Source: Chondrus crispus (taxonomy: Eukaryota > Rhodophyta > Florideophyceae > Gigartinales > Gigartinaceae). From it: DNA of 64,000 bases. The stretch covers positions 32,315 through 96,314 of the forward strand of contig NW_005179110.1 in the NCBI RefSeq assembly GCF_000350225.1, written 5' to 3'. Below, one piece after another: positions 39,017 through 46,914 of this stretch. A program made the translations under genes and the position numbers. Positions within the stretch are counted from its first letter, which is position 1; each line of letters begins with the position of its first letter. A model generated the notes under the pieces. That model was not told the DNA's origin. It saw nothing but the letters and a program-made list of their open reading frames with translations, and ran no database searches.

Positions 39017-41317
39017 TCAGCGCACTCTTCGCGCCACTGTCAATCCATCTCCAAAAGGTAGCACGACCTGATCGAGGCGGTCATCATCTTTGACACTCTT
39101 ATTGAAACCGTGTAGTTTCTTAGCTGTTCTACGAACGTTCTTCAGATTCCTCACCCGTTTTCTAGCCATCTCTTTGTGTATGGATGAGTCGTCTTCGTCA
39201 CCGTTGAACCACATGCTTGAAACCTCCCCCCGAAACAGTATGTTGTCACACAGGAGTAAACCACCTACCCGAAGAAGATTTCTGTCCAATAAAAGGTCTT
39301 TGTACGCTTGATAACCCCCCTTGTCAGCGTCAATAAACGCAATATCGAATGGCAATTGTTCTAAATTCTCCAGCGTATCAATGGCTGTGCCGCGAAGCAA
39401 AATAATTTTCGAGTCATGCTGAGAGGCCTCAAAAAAACGCTCAGCTACATCGCTTACTTCATCATCGTACTCGCATGTGACTAGTACTCCCGAAGTTGGG
39501 AGCGCGGAAGCCATAGCCAGAGTGGCATATCCCGTGAAAGTTCCAATTTCTATGACGCGTGTCGCATTCGTTATCTGAATCAGCATTCTTAAGAAACAGG
39601 CTTGAGTATGGCTGCTCAGCATTCGTGCCCTGCTCGGGAACTTTTCTATGGTTGCTTCTCGGATGCTTCGGAGAAGAGGACTCTCGTCAGTAGAAAATGC
39701 GTCTGCGTACAAATCATTGATGGACTGACTTCTAGTACACGTTTCCTTTGACGAGGGAGCTTCAAGGAGACCTGCGTTTCTGACAAGCGATTCTCGACAA
39801 TTCTCTGAGCATGCTCCTCGCATCTCCGTGGCACAATCCGCACACTGGACGAACATCCTATCGTCAAAAGCCCTTGGGCAAGCCAAATTCGCACAATCTG
39901 TTTGAATGTTACATGGCTCTCCGCAATTTGCGCACTGAGTCAGCAAATCTTCCGTGATTGTTTCACCCATCCTTCCATCAAAAACGTGATTGACTCCTTT
40001 AAATATAGACTCATGTATTCGTCCGTTTTCCTTCAACCTTCGCGCGTAGGAAACAACTCCTCCCTGCAAGCGGCCAGTATTGTTGAAACCCATTTTCTGT
40101 TCAAGAAACGCGTTTACTTTAACGCATCGAATACCGCCGGTGCAATAGGTCAGGATCTTCTTGTTGCGGTCTTCATGCTGCAGTCGCTTCTCTAGCTTAT
40201 CCCATGTCTCTTTGAAAGTGCTTGTGTCCAATGTTTCGGCCCCTTCGAATCTTCCGATGTCACTCTCATAATTATTTCTGCAATCCAAAAGGACGACGTC
40301 GTGTGGCTTCTCCGCCAAAGTCCGGTGCCACTCTTCTGGTGGCACCTCTCTTCCAGACTTAGCCCAGTCCAATGGTTCATCGAAGCCATCAGCCAGGACC
40401 TTTTCTCTGGGACGTACATGTAGCTTTTCGAATGGTTGTTCTATCTGATGGACGATGCCATCCGTGTTTAAAAAGACGCCGACGATCTCAGATGGAATCA
40501 GAGGTGCACCACGCTCAATCCAAGATCCATTCATGGCGTCCTGAAAATCTTTTAGCACAGGCTCTGGGACGGCAAGCTGAGCGTTGACCCCTTCCCTTGC
40601 GACGTACACTCGCCCTTTCACACCCATTTTGGACCACCATTTCTGCAGTATCTCGCTGGTTACATGGGGATTTTCAATTGTCGTAAACTTGTAAAAGCTA
40701 ATCATGTGAAGCATAGTGCCGTGGTTGCTCATCGCTTGGCGTGCTTTTTCCGCGACTGCGCGTACCCTTGGTGACAGCGGGGGTTTCGGCGGGGGTGTGT
40801 TGTGAGGGATGACCTCAATGAAAATCGCGGTACCCACTCTTTCACACTTCTCCAGCCCCTGTTTCAAGTCTGTTGAGGTGTGAACCGCCGCACCCCCACC
40901 AATCTTCATGTCAAAGCCATCTGAAACACGCAAAAAACCGCGTTGCTCTAGCTCAGGAAATATACTCACAAGCCCTGCTCGCACACGACCACGAAAAACT
41001 CCAACATCGGATATATGGGCCCTTTCTAGAAATACCTTGACCCGCGCCATGCGCGACGTGAGGCAGCATCGATCCCTAACATATCTAGGAATTGTCACAA
41101 CAGCACTCACCAAGTGATCATGACGGGTATCATAGTTCTTTTTCACGTCCAGGTGAGCACGCTTTCTTGATTGTCCCAAGGAACGACGTCTTTCGCGGGC
41201 GGTTAGTTTTGCTTCTACCAGGGTGCGATTTTGGGGTTTTGATAGAATTGGATATCCCAACCGTCCAAAAAGCTGACGCCCGAAAAATAATGTCGGGGGA
41301 GCAAAGGCAAATTTCAT
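39017..41317 (-). CDS. TrhO-type tRNA U34 hydroxylase fused to TrmR/CCoAOMT-type methyltransferase
   Basis: One 766-residue frame. Residues 1-200 are a basic presequence and an unrecognised region. About 203-455 match TrhO (YceA/YbfQ), the oxygen-dependent tRNA uridine-34 hydroxylase. These include VAREGVNAQLAV and the rhodanese active site YCTGGIRCVK (catalytic Cys about 392). A Cys-rich segment (about 462-510, CANCGEPC...CADC...CSENC) follows, as in many TrhO homologues. About 535-766 are a class I O-methyltransferase of the caffeoyl-CoA/TrmR type, with RVIEIGTFTGYATLAMA and FDIAFIDADKGGYQAY. In bacteria TrhO or TrhP makes ho5U34 and TrmR (YrrM) methylates it to mo5U34. Here both steps may lie in one organellar enzyme. 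The tRNA role of the methyltransferase is inferred from the fusion; it could act on another substrate. The start is the first ATG. Confidence 0.82.
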   Translation of the reverse strand: MKFAFAPPTLFFGRQLFGRLGYPILSKPQNRTLVEAKLTARERRRSLGQSRKRAHLDVKKNYDTRHDHLVSAVVTIPRYVRDRCCLTSRMARVKVFLERAHISDVGVFRGRVRAGLVSIFPELEQRGFLRVSDGFDMKIGGGAAVHTSTDLKQGLEKCERVGTAIFIEVIPHNTPPPKPPLSPRVRAVAEKARQAMSNHGTMLHMISFYKFTTIENPHVTSEILQKWWSKMGVKGRVYVAREGVNAQLAVPEPVLKDFQDAMNGSWIERGAPLIPSEIVGVFLNTDGIVHQIEQPFEKLHVRPREKVLADGFDEPLDWAKSGREVPPEEWHRTLAEKPHDVVLLDCRNNYESDIGRFEGAETLDTSTFKETWDKLEKRLQHEDRNKKILTYCTGGIRCVKVNAFLEQKMGFNNTGRLQGGVVSYARRLKENGRIHESIFKGVNHVFDGRMGETITEDLLTQCANCGEPCNIQTDCANLACPRAFDDRMFVQCADCATEMRGACSENCRESLVRNAGLLEAPSSKETCTRSQSINDLYADAFSTDESPLLRSIREATIEKFPSRARMLSSHTQACFLRMLIQITNATRVIEIGTFTGYATLAMASALPTSGVLVTCEYDDEVSDVAERFFEASQHDSKIILLRGTAIDTLENLEQLPFDIAFIDADKGGYQAYKDLLLDRNLLRVGGLLLCDNILFRGEVSSMWFNGDEDDSSIHKEMARKRVRNLKNVRRTAKKLHGFNKSVKDDDRLDQVVLPFGDGLTVARRVR

Positions 41318-41893
41318 TTTGCTGGATTGATTGGCATGCTGCACTCTGGTGAGATATTAATTGGAGAGAAACGAAAGATCCTCTCCTTCTGAAATGCAAC
41401 AGGCACGATCAGCAAAAGTTACTTCAAGGAAGATATGTTGTATGTCGATAAAGGGTGGCGTGATCGGTTCACGAGTATCTTACCTAGCCCGGTACATGCA
41501 AATGAAGAGAGAGCACGGCATGTTGCCGAGCACAAAGTTTGTTGCCATGCTCTAAACTACAGTAGGGTGAGCGAAAAACGTTCACGAGATCTGATGGCTC
41601 GCTTTGAAATTTTCGAAAATAAAAGAATTTTGCTCCTTTGTGTTACTTCATGCACTGCCGTATTCCGCTTTACGATATCTCCGAGAGAACGCTGCTCTTA
41701 AAAGTCTTCTTTGGCCATTCCCTGCTGCAGTACCAGCCAGGGCATCGTTCATCTCTCATTCCCCTGCACTGTGAGAGAGCGATCTGCATTGACCTTTCTC
41801 CTCGAAGGGAAATTGCGTTGGACTTTTTTTGGAACCGGAAGAGGCATACAGAGGATTTTGGGGCGGGGCATCTGCTACATTTCCATCCACAAG
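41318..41893. other. divergent intergenic, nothing recognised
   Basis: These 576 bases separate the TrhO-fusion gene (minus) and RbfA (plus). The RbfA frame is open upstream from about 41711 without an ATG. No repeat was seen. Confidence 0.4.
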
Positions 41894-42700
41894 ATGCTTG
41901 GCTTCAGTTCAGCACCAAGTAGTTTTCAATTGCAATCACGAAGTTCCTTCGGTGGGAGTTCTGTTTCATGCGTACCGAGGAGTGCATCTGGAATCCAGGT
42001 CGAAACGAGAAGTTTGCGGAGGCAAATTGTGCATTGTGGGAGACGGAATTCTGGGGGCCGTGACAAGCGACGAGGGGACGGCCGAAGACCAAATCGAGTG
42101 GGTGAGCTCATACGGAGGGAAATTTCTGGAATCATTGATGATGCCTTCGCTCATTCACACCGCCATGAAGACAAATCAAGTCCCGTTCTCATCAGTGTTG
42201 TTGATGTGAAGTGCTCTGATGATTTACGAAACGCACGTGTAAATGTGTCGGTTTGGGGAAGCGACGAGGAGAAAGTTAATGCTATTAGTTGGCTTCGCCG
42301 TGCGCGGAAGGAAATTCGATATGAACTAGCTCAAAGTGTTAAACTCAAGTACATCCCTGAGCTTTCGTTTACTGAAAGTGAGATGGCACAGGCGGTGAAG
42401 ACGGTTGGTATTCTGAATAAGCTTGCGACGGAACGAGAGCATAAGCAAATGTCGCGTTCGGGGCAAGGCGCCAAGGTTGGCTCCTCGAACTTCGAGCCTG
42501 ACATGGGCTTCAATTCTTCTGCGAGTGATGCACTGATTCTAGAGGACTTGGATGTAGACGGGCTTATCGATGTGGACGACGACGCATCTGACGCGCTCAT
42601 TGTTGATGTTCCAGGAGATGATGACTTCGAGAACATGAACGACGATCAGGTTCGAAGGGAACTTTTTAATACCTTGGGAGAAGAGGACTTCGTTAAGTAG
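41894..42700 (+). CDS. rbfA: ribosome-binding factor A (plastid-type RbfA)
   Basis: The 268-residue protein has an RbfA KH-like domain at about 70-170. It contains RPNRVGELIRREISGIIDDAF, then SVVDVKCSDDLRNARVNVSVWGSDEEK, and RYELAQSVKLKYIPELSFTESE. RbfA helps mature the 3'/5' ends of 16S rRNA in the 30S subunit. The N-terminal ~55 residues are Ser/Arg-rich and look like a plastid presequence. The C-terminal ~80 residues are acidic (DLDVDGLIDVDDDASDALIVDVPGDDD) and are an unusual addition. The start is the ATG at 41894. It converges with ERV1, with only 58 bp between the stop codons. Confidence 0.85.
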   Translation: MLGFSSAPSSFQLQSRSSFGGSSVSCVPRSASGIQVETRSLRRQIVHCGRRNSGGRDKRRGDGRRPNRVGELIRREISGIIDDAFAHSHRHEDKSSPVLISVVDVKCSDDLRNARVNVSVWGSDEEKVNAISWLRRARKEIRYELAQSVKLKYIPELSFTESEMAQAVKTVGILNKLATEREHKQMSRSGQGAKVGSSNFEPDMGFNSSASDALILEDLDVDGLIDVDDDASDALIVDVPGDDDFENMNDDQVRRELFNTLGEEDFVK

Positions 42701-42758
42701 CTGTTGCACTAGCTCCGTAAAGTGTACAAACAGCTGTTCTCCAGGCGCAACTACTCAA

Positions 42759-43301
42759 CTACTTCTTGAGCTTGCAACCGCAGTCCCCCCATCGCGATTC
42801 CAAGTTCTGCATCTGGCATGGGAACTCCGGTTTTCCTTGGCGACGGTTGACTTCGTTGTGTGCCTTGCAGGCCCAAAGCATGAATCGGTCTCTGCTGGTC
42901 AAGTCTGGGGGAGTCGTGGAAAGGTACTTGGAGAAGTGCTGGCGGCATCGTTTGCATGGATACAACTTGCCTATGCTCTTCAAGAATGCTTTAGCATGGC
43001 GCTGCTCACTGCTTGACGGGGTTGGGGGATAGTTGGCAGCAATTGAGTGAATCAATGTCCAACCAGCGTTTCCCAGTTCCTTCCTGGATGGAGGCTTTGA
43101 GGTTGTAGTTGAAGTTCTTGCCATTTCGTAGAGTCCTGTTGCTTGTTCTGAAACAATCTGAAAGGGTTGGGATAACAGAAAGCCGGCCTCTACTGGTAGA
43201 GTGGAGTCCAAGAGCAATCCGAAGAGAAGACTAATTATTCCGCAAACTGTAACTAGTTTCCCAATAAATATTCCTTTCCGTCCTCTCAGGTATGAGCTCA
43301 T
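42759..43301 (-). CDS. ERV1: ERV1/ALR-type FAD sulfhydryl oxidase
   Basis: The 180-residue protein has the ERV1/ALR fold from about residue 74. It contains ELGNAGWTLIHSIAANYP, the redox-active YPCKRC (Cys116-Cys119), then HNEVNRRQGKPEFPC and RWGDCGCKLKK. Cys146 and Cys162 fit the structural disulfide. ERV1 reoxidises Mia40 or acts alone in the mitochondrial intermembrane space. Two features are unusual: an N-terminal hydrophobic helix (about 14-32, GKLVTVCGIISLLFGLLLD) and a CGC pair at the extreme C-terminus. The CGC pair may be the shuttle disulfide placed C-terminally as in plants and protists. The membrane anchor could instead indicate an ERV2-like secretory location. The start is a clear ATG. 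Confidence 0.82.
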   Translation of the reverse strand: MSSYLRGRKGIFIGKLVTVCGIISLLFGLLLDSTLPVEAGFLLSQPFQIVSEQATGLYEMARTSTTTSKPPSRKELGNAGWTLIHSIAANYPPTPSSSEQRHAKAFLKSIGKLYPCKRCRQHFSKYLSTTPPDLTSRDRFMLWACKAHNEVNRRQGKPEFPCQMQNLESRWGDCGCKLKK

Positions 43302-43747
43302 GCGCCGAAGGGGAGCAAATGTATAAGGTTCGTTGGTTGCGAAGGGGGGGTCGGCAGTTCTTCAAAGAGGTGGAGGGCGGGTGGGGGCGGATTGACCAAG
43401 CCCAAGATAAAGATATATGAGCATTTGGTGCGACACGCCCGACCGTATCTTCCGAGTGTTCAGATGGCTATCAGAGCGTGAGGGTTGCATCCGCCCAAAG
43501 CCTACAAACAAAAAAATCAGAAAATTTTTGGACGTCCAGCTCATCGACATCACTCAAAAAACACCTCGTGAGGCAAATCATCACTTGGCAACGGAGCTTG
43601 ATATGCAGCTGTACGAGACCCTTGTACAGTAGGCGGCTTCTCGAATTTCTCATATTCCACGGGCCTCTCTTTTTCCCATGCTTGAACTCCGCCAACGCAT
43701 TGCGCATCCCCACCCCTTACGACGAACTGCTTCGGGGAGATTTCCAG
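43302..43747. other. divergent intergenic, nothing recognised
   Basis: These 446 bases separate ERV1 (minus) and the SANT gene (plus). TTGTACAGTAGG near 43622 is a partial match to the GTACTGTAC-type motif. The SANT frame is open from 43478 but lacks ATG. Confidence 0.35.
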
Positions 43748-44254
43748 ATGGATTTACAGCTACACGTTCTTGCAGCCCGTCGAAGAGCACTGTCCATGCC
43801 CATTCCTATCGTCAAAGCACCTCTCGAAGAGCAAAGTAGTTCACAAGTTTCCCAGGACCCTTTCGCCTTTGAAAGCCACGGCTTTTTCGTGTCTGCAAAC
43901 GAAGGCTCTGGTCTGAACAAGGACTTTGATGACGAACGCGCTGCGCGTGAAGCTTTAAAGTCCGAGAGGCGGAAAATCGTCCAGCAGCAGAAGGCAAAAT
44001 CCTCAAAGCTTTCAAAACCCCAGGGTAAACCAAAGCGGGCAAGGCGTTTCGTTACAAATTGGACCCCGGAAATGGACAAAGTCGTGCGAAAGGCTCTATC
44101 GAAACATGGTTGGGGATGTTGGAGTAAAATTGCGCAATCAGGAAAACTGCCAAAGGAATACAACTCGAAACTGATAGCTAACCGTGCAAGATCAATTGGA
44201 TTGACCAAGGAAATGTTCGGACCGCAGGTTTCGTACACAGCATCCAAACCTTGA
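43748..44254 (+). CDS. SANT/Myb-like domain protein
   Basis: The 168-residue protein has a C-terminal Myb/SANT-like domain. It contains NWTPEMDKVVRKALSKHGWGCWSKIAQSGKLPKEYNSKLIANRARSIGL (about 107-155), with regularly spaced aromatic residues and three predicted helices. A Lys/Arg-rich segment before it (KAKSSKLSKPQGKPKRARRF) suggests nuclear location. The N-terminal half has no recognised domain. A single SANT/Myb repeat fits a DNA- or chromatin-binding factor, but no target can be named. The start is the first ATG in the frame, though it lies deep within a longer open frame, so an upstream exon is possible. Confidence 0.6.
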   Translation: MDLQLHVLAARRRALSMPIPIVKAPLEEQSSSQVSQDPFAFESHGFFVSANEGSGLNKDFDDERAAREALKSERRKIVQQQKAKSSKLSKPQGKPKRARRFVTNWTPEMDKVVRKALSKHGWGCWSKIAQSGKLPKEYNSKLIANRARSIGLTKEMFGPQVSYTASKP

Positions 44255-44438
44255 AGGACTCCATTCCATTCATGGTGTCGCGTGGAATATTTTTGCGATT
44301 TTTCCTGCAGAATGAAATTGCCCGCACCTGTCTCCATTATGGCTGTTGTAACACCGCCTTCGCAGACATCCTTTGCAACTGGTGGCAATGCGGAACCGCC
44401 ATTACATAGATTAGCCATTCATCAGCCATTCATCAGCC

Positions 44439-45086
44439 ATGCAAGACATCACTCGAAAGCCAGTCTTATGGGGTCTTGACCCGTTGTTTCATGTCCACGT
44501 CAAACTATTTGCGGGATCGCTAGGACGAATGAAGCCGGGACAGTGGGGTGATGGAGATTCAGTGTACTTCTCTTCATTTGTTCGAGGCTACCCTCGCCCA
44601 GTTAGGCTAGCCTCATTGGCTGGGCTGGTTGTGTTCATATCGAAGCACCAAAAGGTAATGAGGGCAGATGGCGCAATCGCTTTGGCCAGCAGAGGAAGAA
44701 TCCAGTCCCTACTTCCAAATCGGCGTGATCACAACTGTAGCTAACGTCAAGTGAATTTTCGTATGCGATGGTAGTTTACTCGATTTCTTATAGACGATGG
44801 GACAGGGACTGCTCGATGTATGTTATGGGCAACCACAGATGGCAAACGGAGAGAGCTGCAACATGTTTTGCTCGGGGACTTCGTCGAGGTCCGTGGAAGA
44901 CTTGAATGGCGAGAAAATATGCCTTTGATAAACGTGCAGTCCTATGAAGTCTCATCTGATCCACACGCCGAACTCTTGTGGTGGGTGGAATGCAATCACA
45001 CCTACGAAACCGTATACTTTCAAAAGTTTAGGGTTAATTTATCTCCCGATAGAGAATCGTCTCTGTCTCAAAGGTTCAATACCTAG
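44439..45086 (+). CDS. STN1: CST complex subunit STN1, one intron
   Basis: Exon 1 is 44439-44654 and exon 2 is 44775-45086, with a 120-bp GTAATG...TAG intron in phase 0, giving 175 residues. The spliced protein reads KPVLWGLDPLFHVHVKLFAGSL, then YPRPVRLASLAGLVVFISKHQK joined to FTRFLIDDGTGTARCMLWAT, GDFVEVRGRLEWRENMPLINVQSYEV and VYFQKF. This follows the OB fold of STN1 (OBFC1) closely. The junction rebuilds the expected F-T-x-x-x-x-DDGTG strand. STN1, with CTC1 and TEN1, binds single-stranded telomeric DNA and helps C-strand fill-in. The length is near plant STN1 (about 160 residues) and lacks the C-terminal winged helices of animal STN1. A later acceptor at 44793 would break the frame. Confidence 0.78.
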
Positions 45087-45186
45087 CCTGTATGTAAATA
45101 AATCTGGACGTCAGCACATCTTTTGCTCGAGATAGTCGTGTTCTCGCTGTCACAATACATATACAATCAGCTTGGCACCCCCCCGC

Positions 45187-46425
45187 TCATCTTGCTCTTC
45201 GAATCTTTTGACTATTCTTCGCGAAGGTCACCAGCTTAGATTCGATTTCTTTCGTTGGAACTTCAAAGCGAAAGGGTTGAAGGCCAACAGCTGCAATTCC
45301 GTACTTGTCGGCCATAATATAGTCCAGAATTGATGACATACGAACAACCAAAGCGCCATAGGCCCCACTAGGGAAAAGCCTTACTTGCTCTGCAAACGAG
45401 CTCATGTCCGCGACATCGTCATCATCAAGCTCTGCAACGACCTCTTGCTGCACGTTAGGATCAGCGGACTCCAGAATTTTCTGAACTGCCGCCAGAGAGG
45501 GGCTCAACCGCTTGTTCACCTCATCTAACGTACGACAAGCCTGGGCACAAGTCGTGAGAGCCTTCTGCATGTCGACGTTTACCAATTCTGGATTCTCCTT
45601 TCCGCGCTCCTCCCACGCCGCAATGGCCGCAAAAACAACAATCCAGAACGCGTCGACCTGGAGCGTGGTTGTCCCGCAATTGCGCCTCACATCGTTCTTG
45701 ATGCTGTCCCCCTGTAACACACGCAGTAATCTGCCCTCCGCACGCTGCAGCTCAACCTTAAGCGGATAATCGTTGCTCCAGCAATGGGCTATCAAATCTT
45801 GTCTAAATTGCCTCATATTGGCGGCCTCTTCCTCCTTCGTCTCGGCCCTGTCGGTCCTACTCTCAACCTGCAGAATGGCACTAGTAAACCGATACAGCAG
45901 TTTCTCCGATACAAAATGCCTATTCGCTATAACGGTAGCTGCAAAAGTGTCCCCTCTTCTAGCGTCCTCGAAGCGCTCGATCATCTCGTCCAACGACAAT
46001 TTCCTGTCAAAGCGGAGACTCGCAATGTCGTCCTTTGTCAAACTCGGAATCGGGACGAGTGCCTTATCGGGCCCGTCGAGCGGGTCAACTTTGGCGGGAT
46101 CCTCCATTGTTGCCGAAGCGGGCCCATCAACGAGAGCGCGGTGTGGGCTTGCGTCGCCGGTGGCGCCGGACGCGGATTCTACGACGGTGGCTTTCGCAGC
46201 GTCTTTCGGTCTGCCACCTTCCTTCTCCGACCCCCTGCGAGGATTTGACGCAAATCCGCTGCCAGAGGGTCGCTTGCTCTTGGCGGCGCGCTTTTGGCTG
46301 GCGGCCCCGCGCTTGGCCTTCATGCAGATGCATGGGGCTTGTGTGCGCGCGCCGCGGGTCAGCGGGAGGGGCGCAGACGGGGCGAAAGCGCATAGATTTT
46401 GTCTTGCAGAGAAATGCAGCTTCAT
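45187..46425 (-). CDS. unknown protein with plastid-type presequence
   Basis: I do not recognise this 412-residue protein. The first ~65 residues (MKLHFSARQNLCAFAPSAPLPLTRGARTQAPCICMKAKRGAASQKR) look like a plastid presequence with a cleavage-like ICMKA. A Ser/Lys/Gly-rich low-complexity stretch runs to about 110. The rest (about 125-412) appears all-helical with conserved-looking segments such as SLDEMIERFEDARRGDTFAATVIANRHFVSEKLLYRFTSAI and PSGAYGALVVRMSSILDYIMADKYGIAAVGLQPFRFEVP. There is no transmembrane segment or catalytic motif. The even hydrophobic patterning makes a real gene likely. The start is the first ATG; the frame upstream has none. Confidence 0.7.
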   Translation of the reverse strand: MKLHFSARQNLCAFAPSAPLPLTRGARTQAPCICMKAKRGAASQKRAAKSKRPSGSGFASNPRRGSEKEGGRPKDAAKATVVESASGATGDASPHRALVDGPASATMEDPAKVDPLDGPDKALVPIPSLTKDDIASLRFDRKLSLDEMIERFEDARRGDTFAATVIANRHFVSEKLLYRFTSAILQVESRTDRAETKEEEAANMRQFRQDLIAHCWSNDYPLKVELQRAEGRLLRVLQGDSIKNDVRRNCGTTTLQVDAFWIVVFAAIAAWEERGKENPELVNVDMQKALTTCAQACRTLDEVNKRLSPSLAAVQKILESADPNVQQEVVAELDDDDVADMSSFAEQVRLFPSGAYGALVVRMSSILDYIMADKYGIAAVGLQPFRFEVPTKEIESKLVTFAKNSQKIRRAR

Positions 46426-46914
46426 TCTTGGCGAGGCTTTGATAGGCACCAAGTGGGGCGACAAAGGTCAGCGGTAGTGAATTGCAGGTCGACCGAGGAG
46501 ACAAAAAAAAGATGGAAGAAAACAGGGGGAGCGAGGTAGACAAGTGTAATCTCCATCTCCCGTATAGAGTCGGTTCAGAGTTTGTTCATAGCCCTCAGGG
46601 GCCACAATGCTCGGATGAGACAGAGGGGCAGTAGATAGTAAATGGCCAATGGAATAGGGCCACGTTTAACACGTTGCCACCGCGTGTCGTTCCGTTTTGG
46701 CAATCGAAAGAGGCCCATTTCACTGCAGCCGCACTAAGTGACGAAATTCGGTTCAAGGCCTTCCCGGCCGCGGGCATTCGTTTAAGCCGAACGGGGAAAT
46801 GTCGTCGAACGACACATTCCAAATTGTCGCCTAGTGAACCCAACTCGCGACTCATGTTACTCTCGTCAACAGACTGCCCCCGCTGCGACTTCTGCGGCGC
46901 TCGTTGCCGCTATC
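46426..46914. other. divergent intergenic, nothing recognised
   Basis: These 489 bases separate the unknown plastid-type gene (minus) and the SUMO protease (plus). A short A run lies at about 46502-46511. The protease frame is open from 46834 but without ATG before 46915. Confidence 0.4.

Noticed and set aside
44793-44795. TAG acceptor just before ACGATGGG as the STN1 exon 2 start
   Set aside because: It would put exon 2 out of frame with exon 1. The acceptor ending at 44774 restores the frame and the conserved FTRFLIDDGTG segment.
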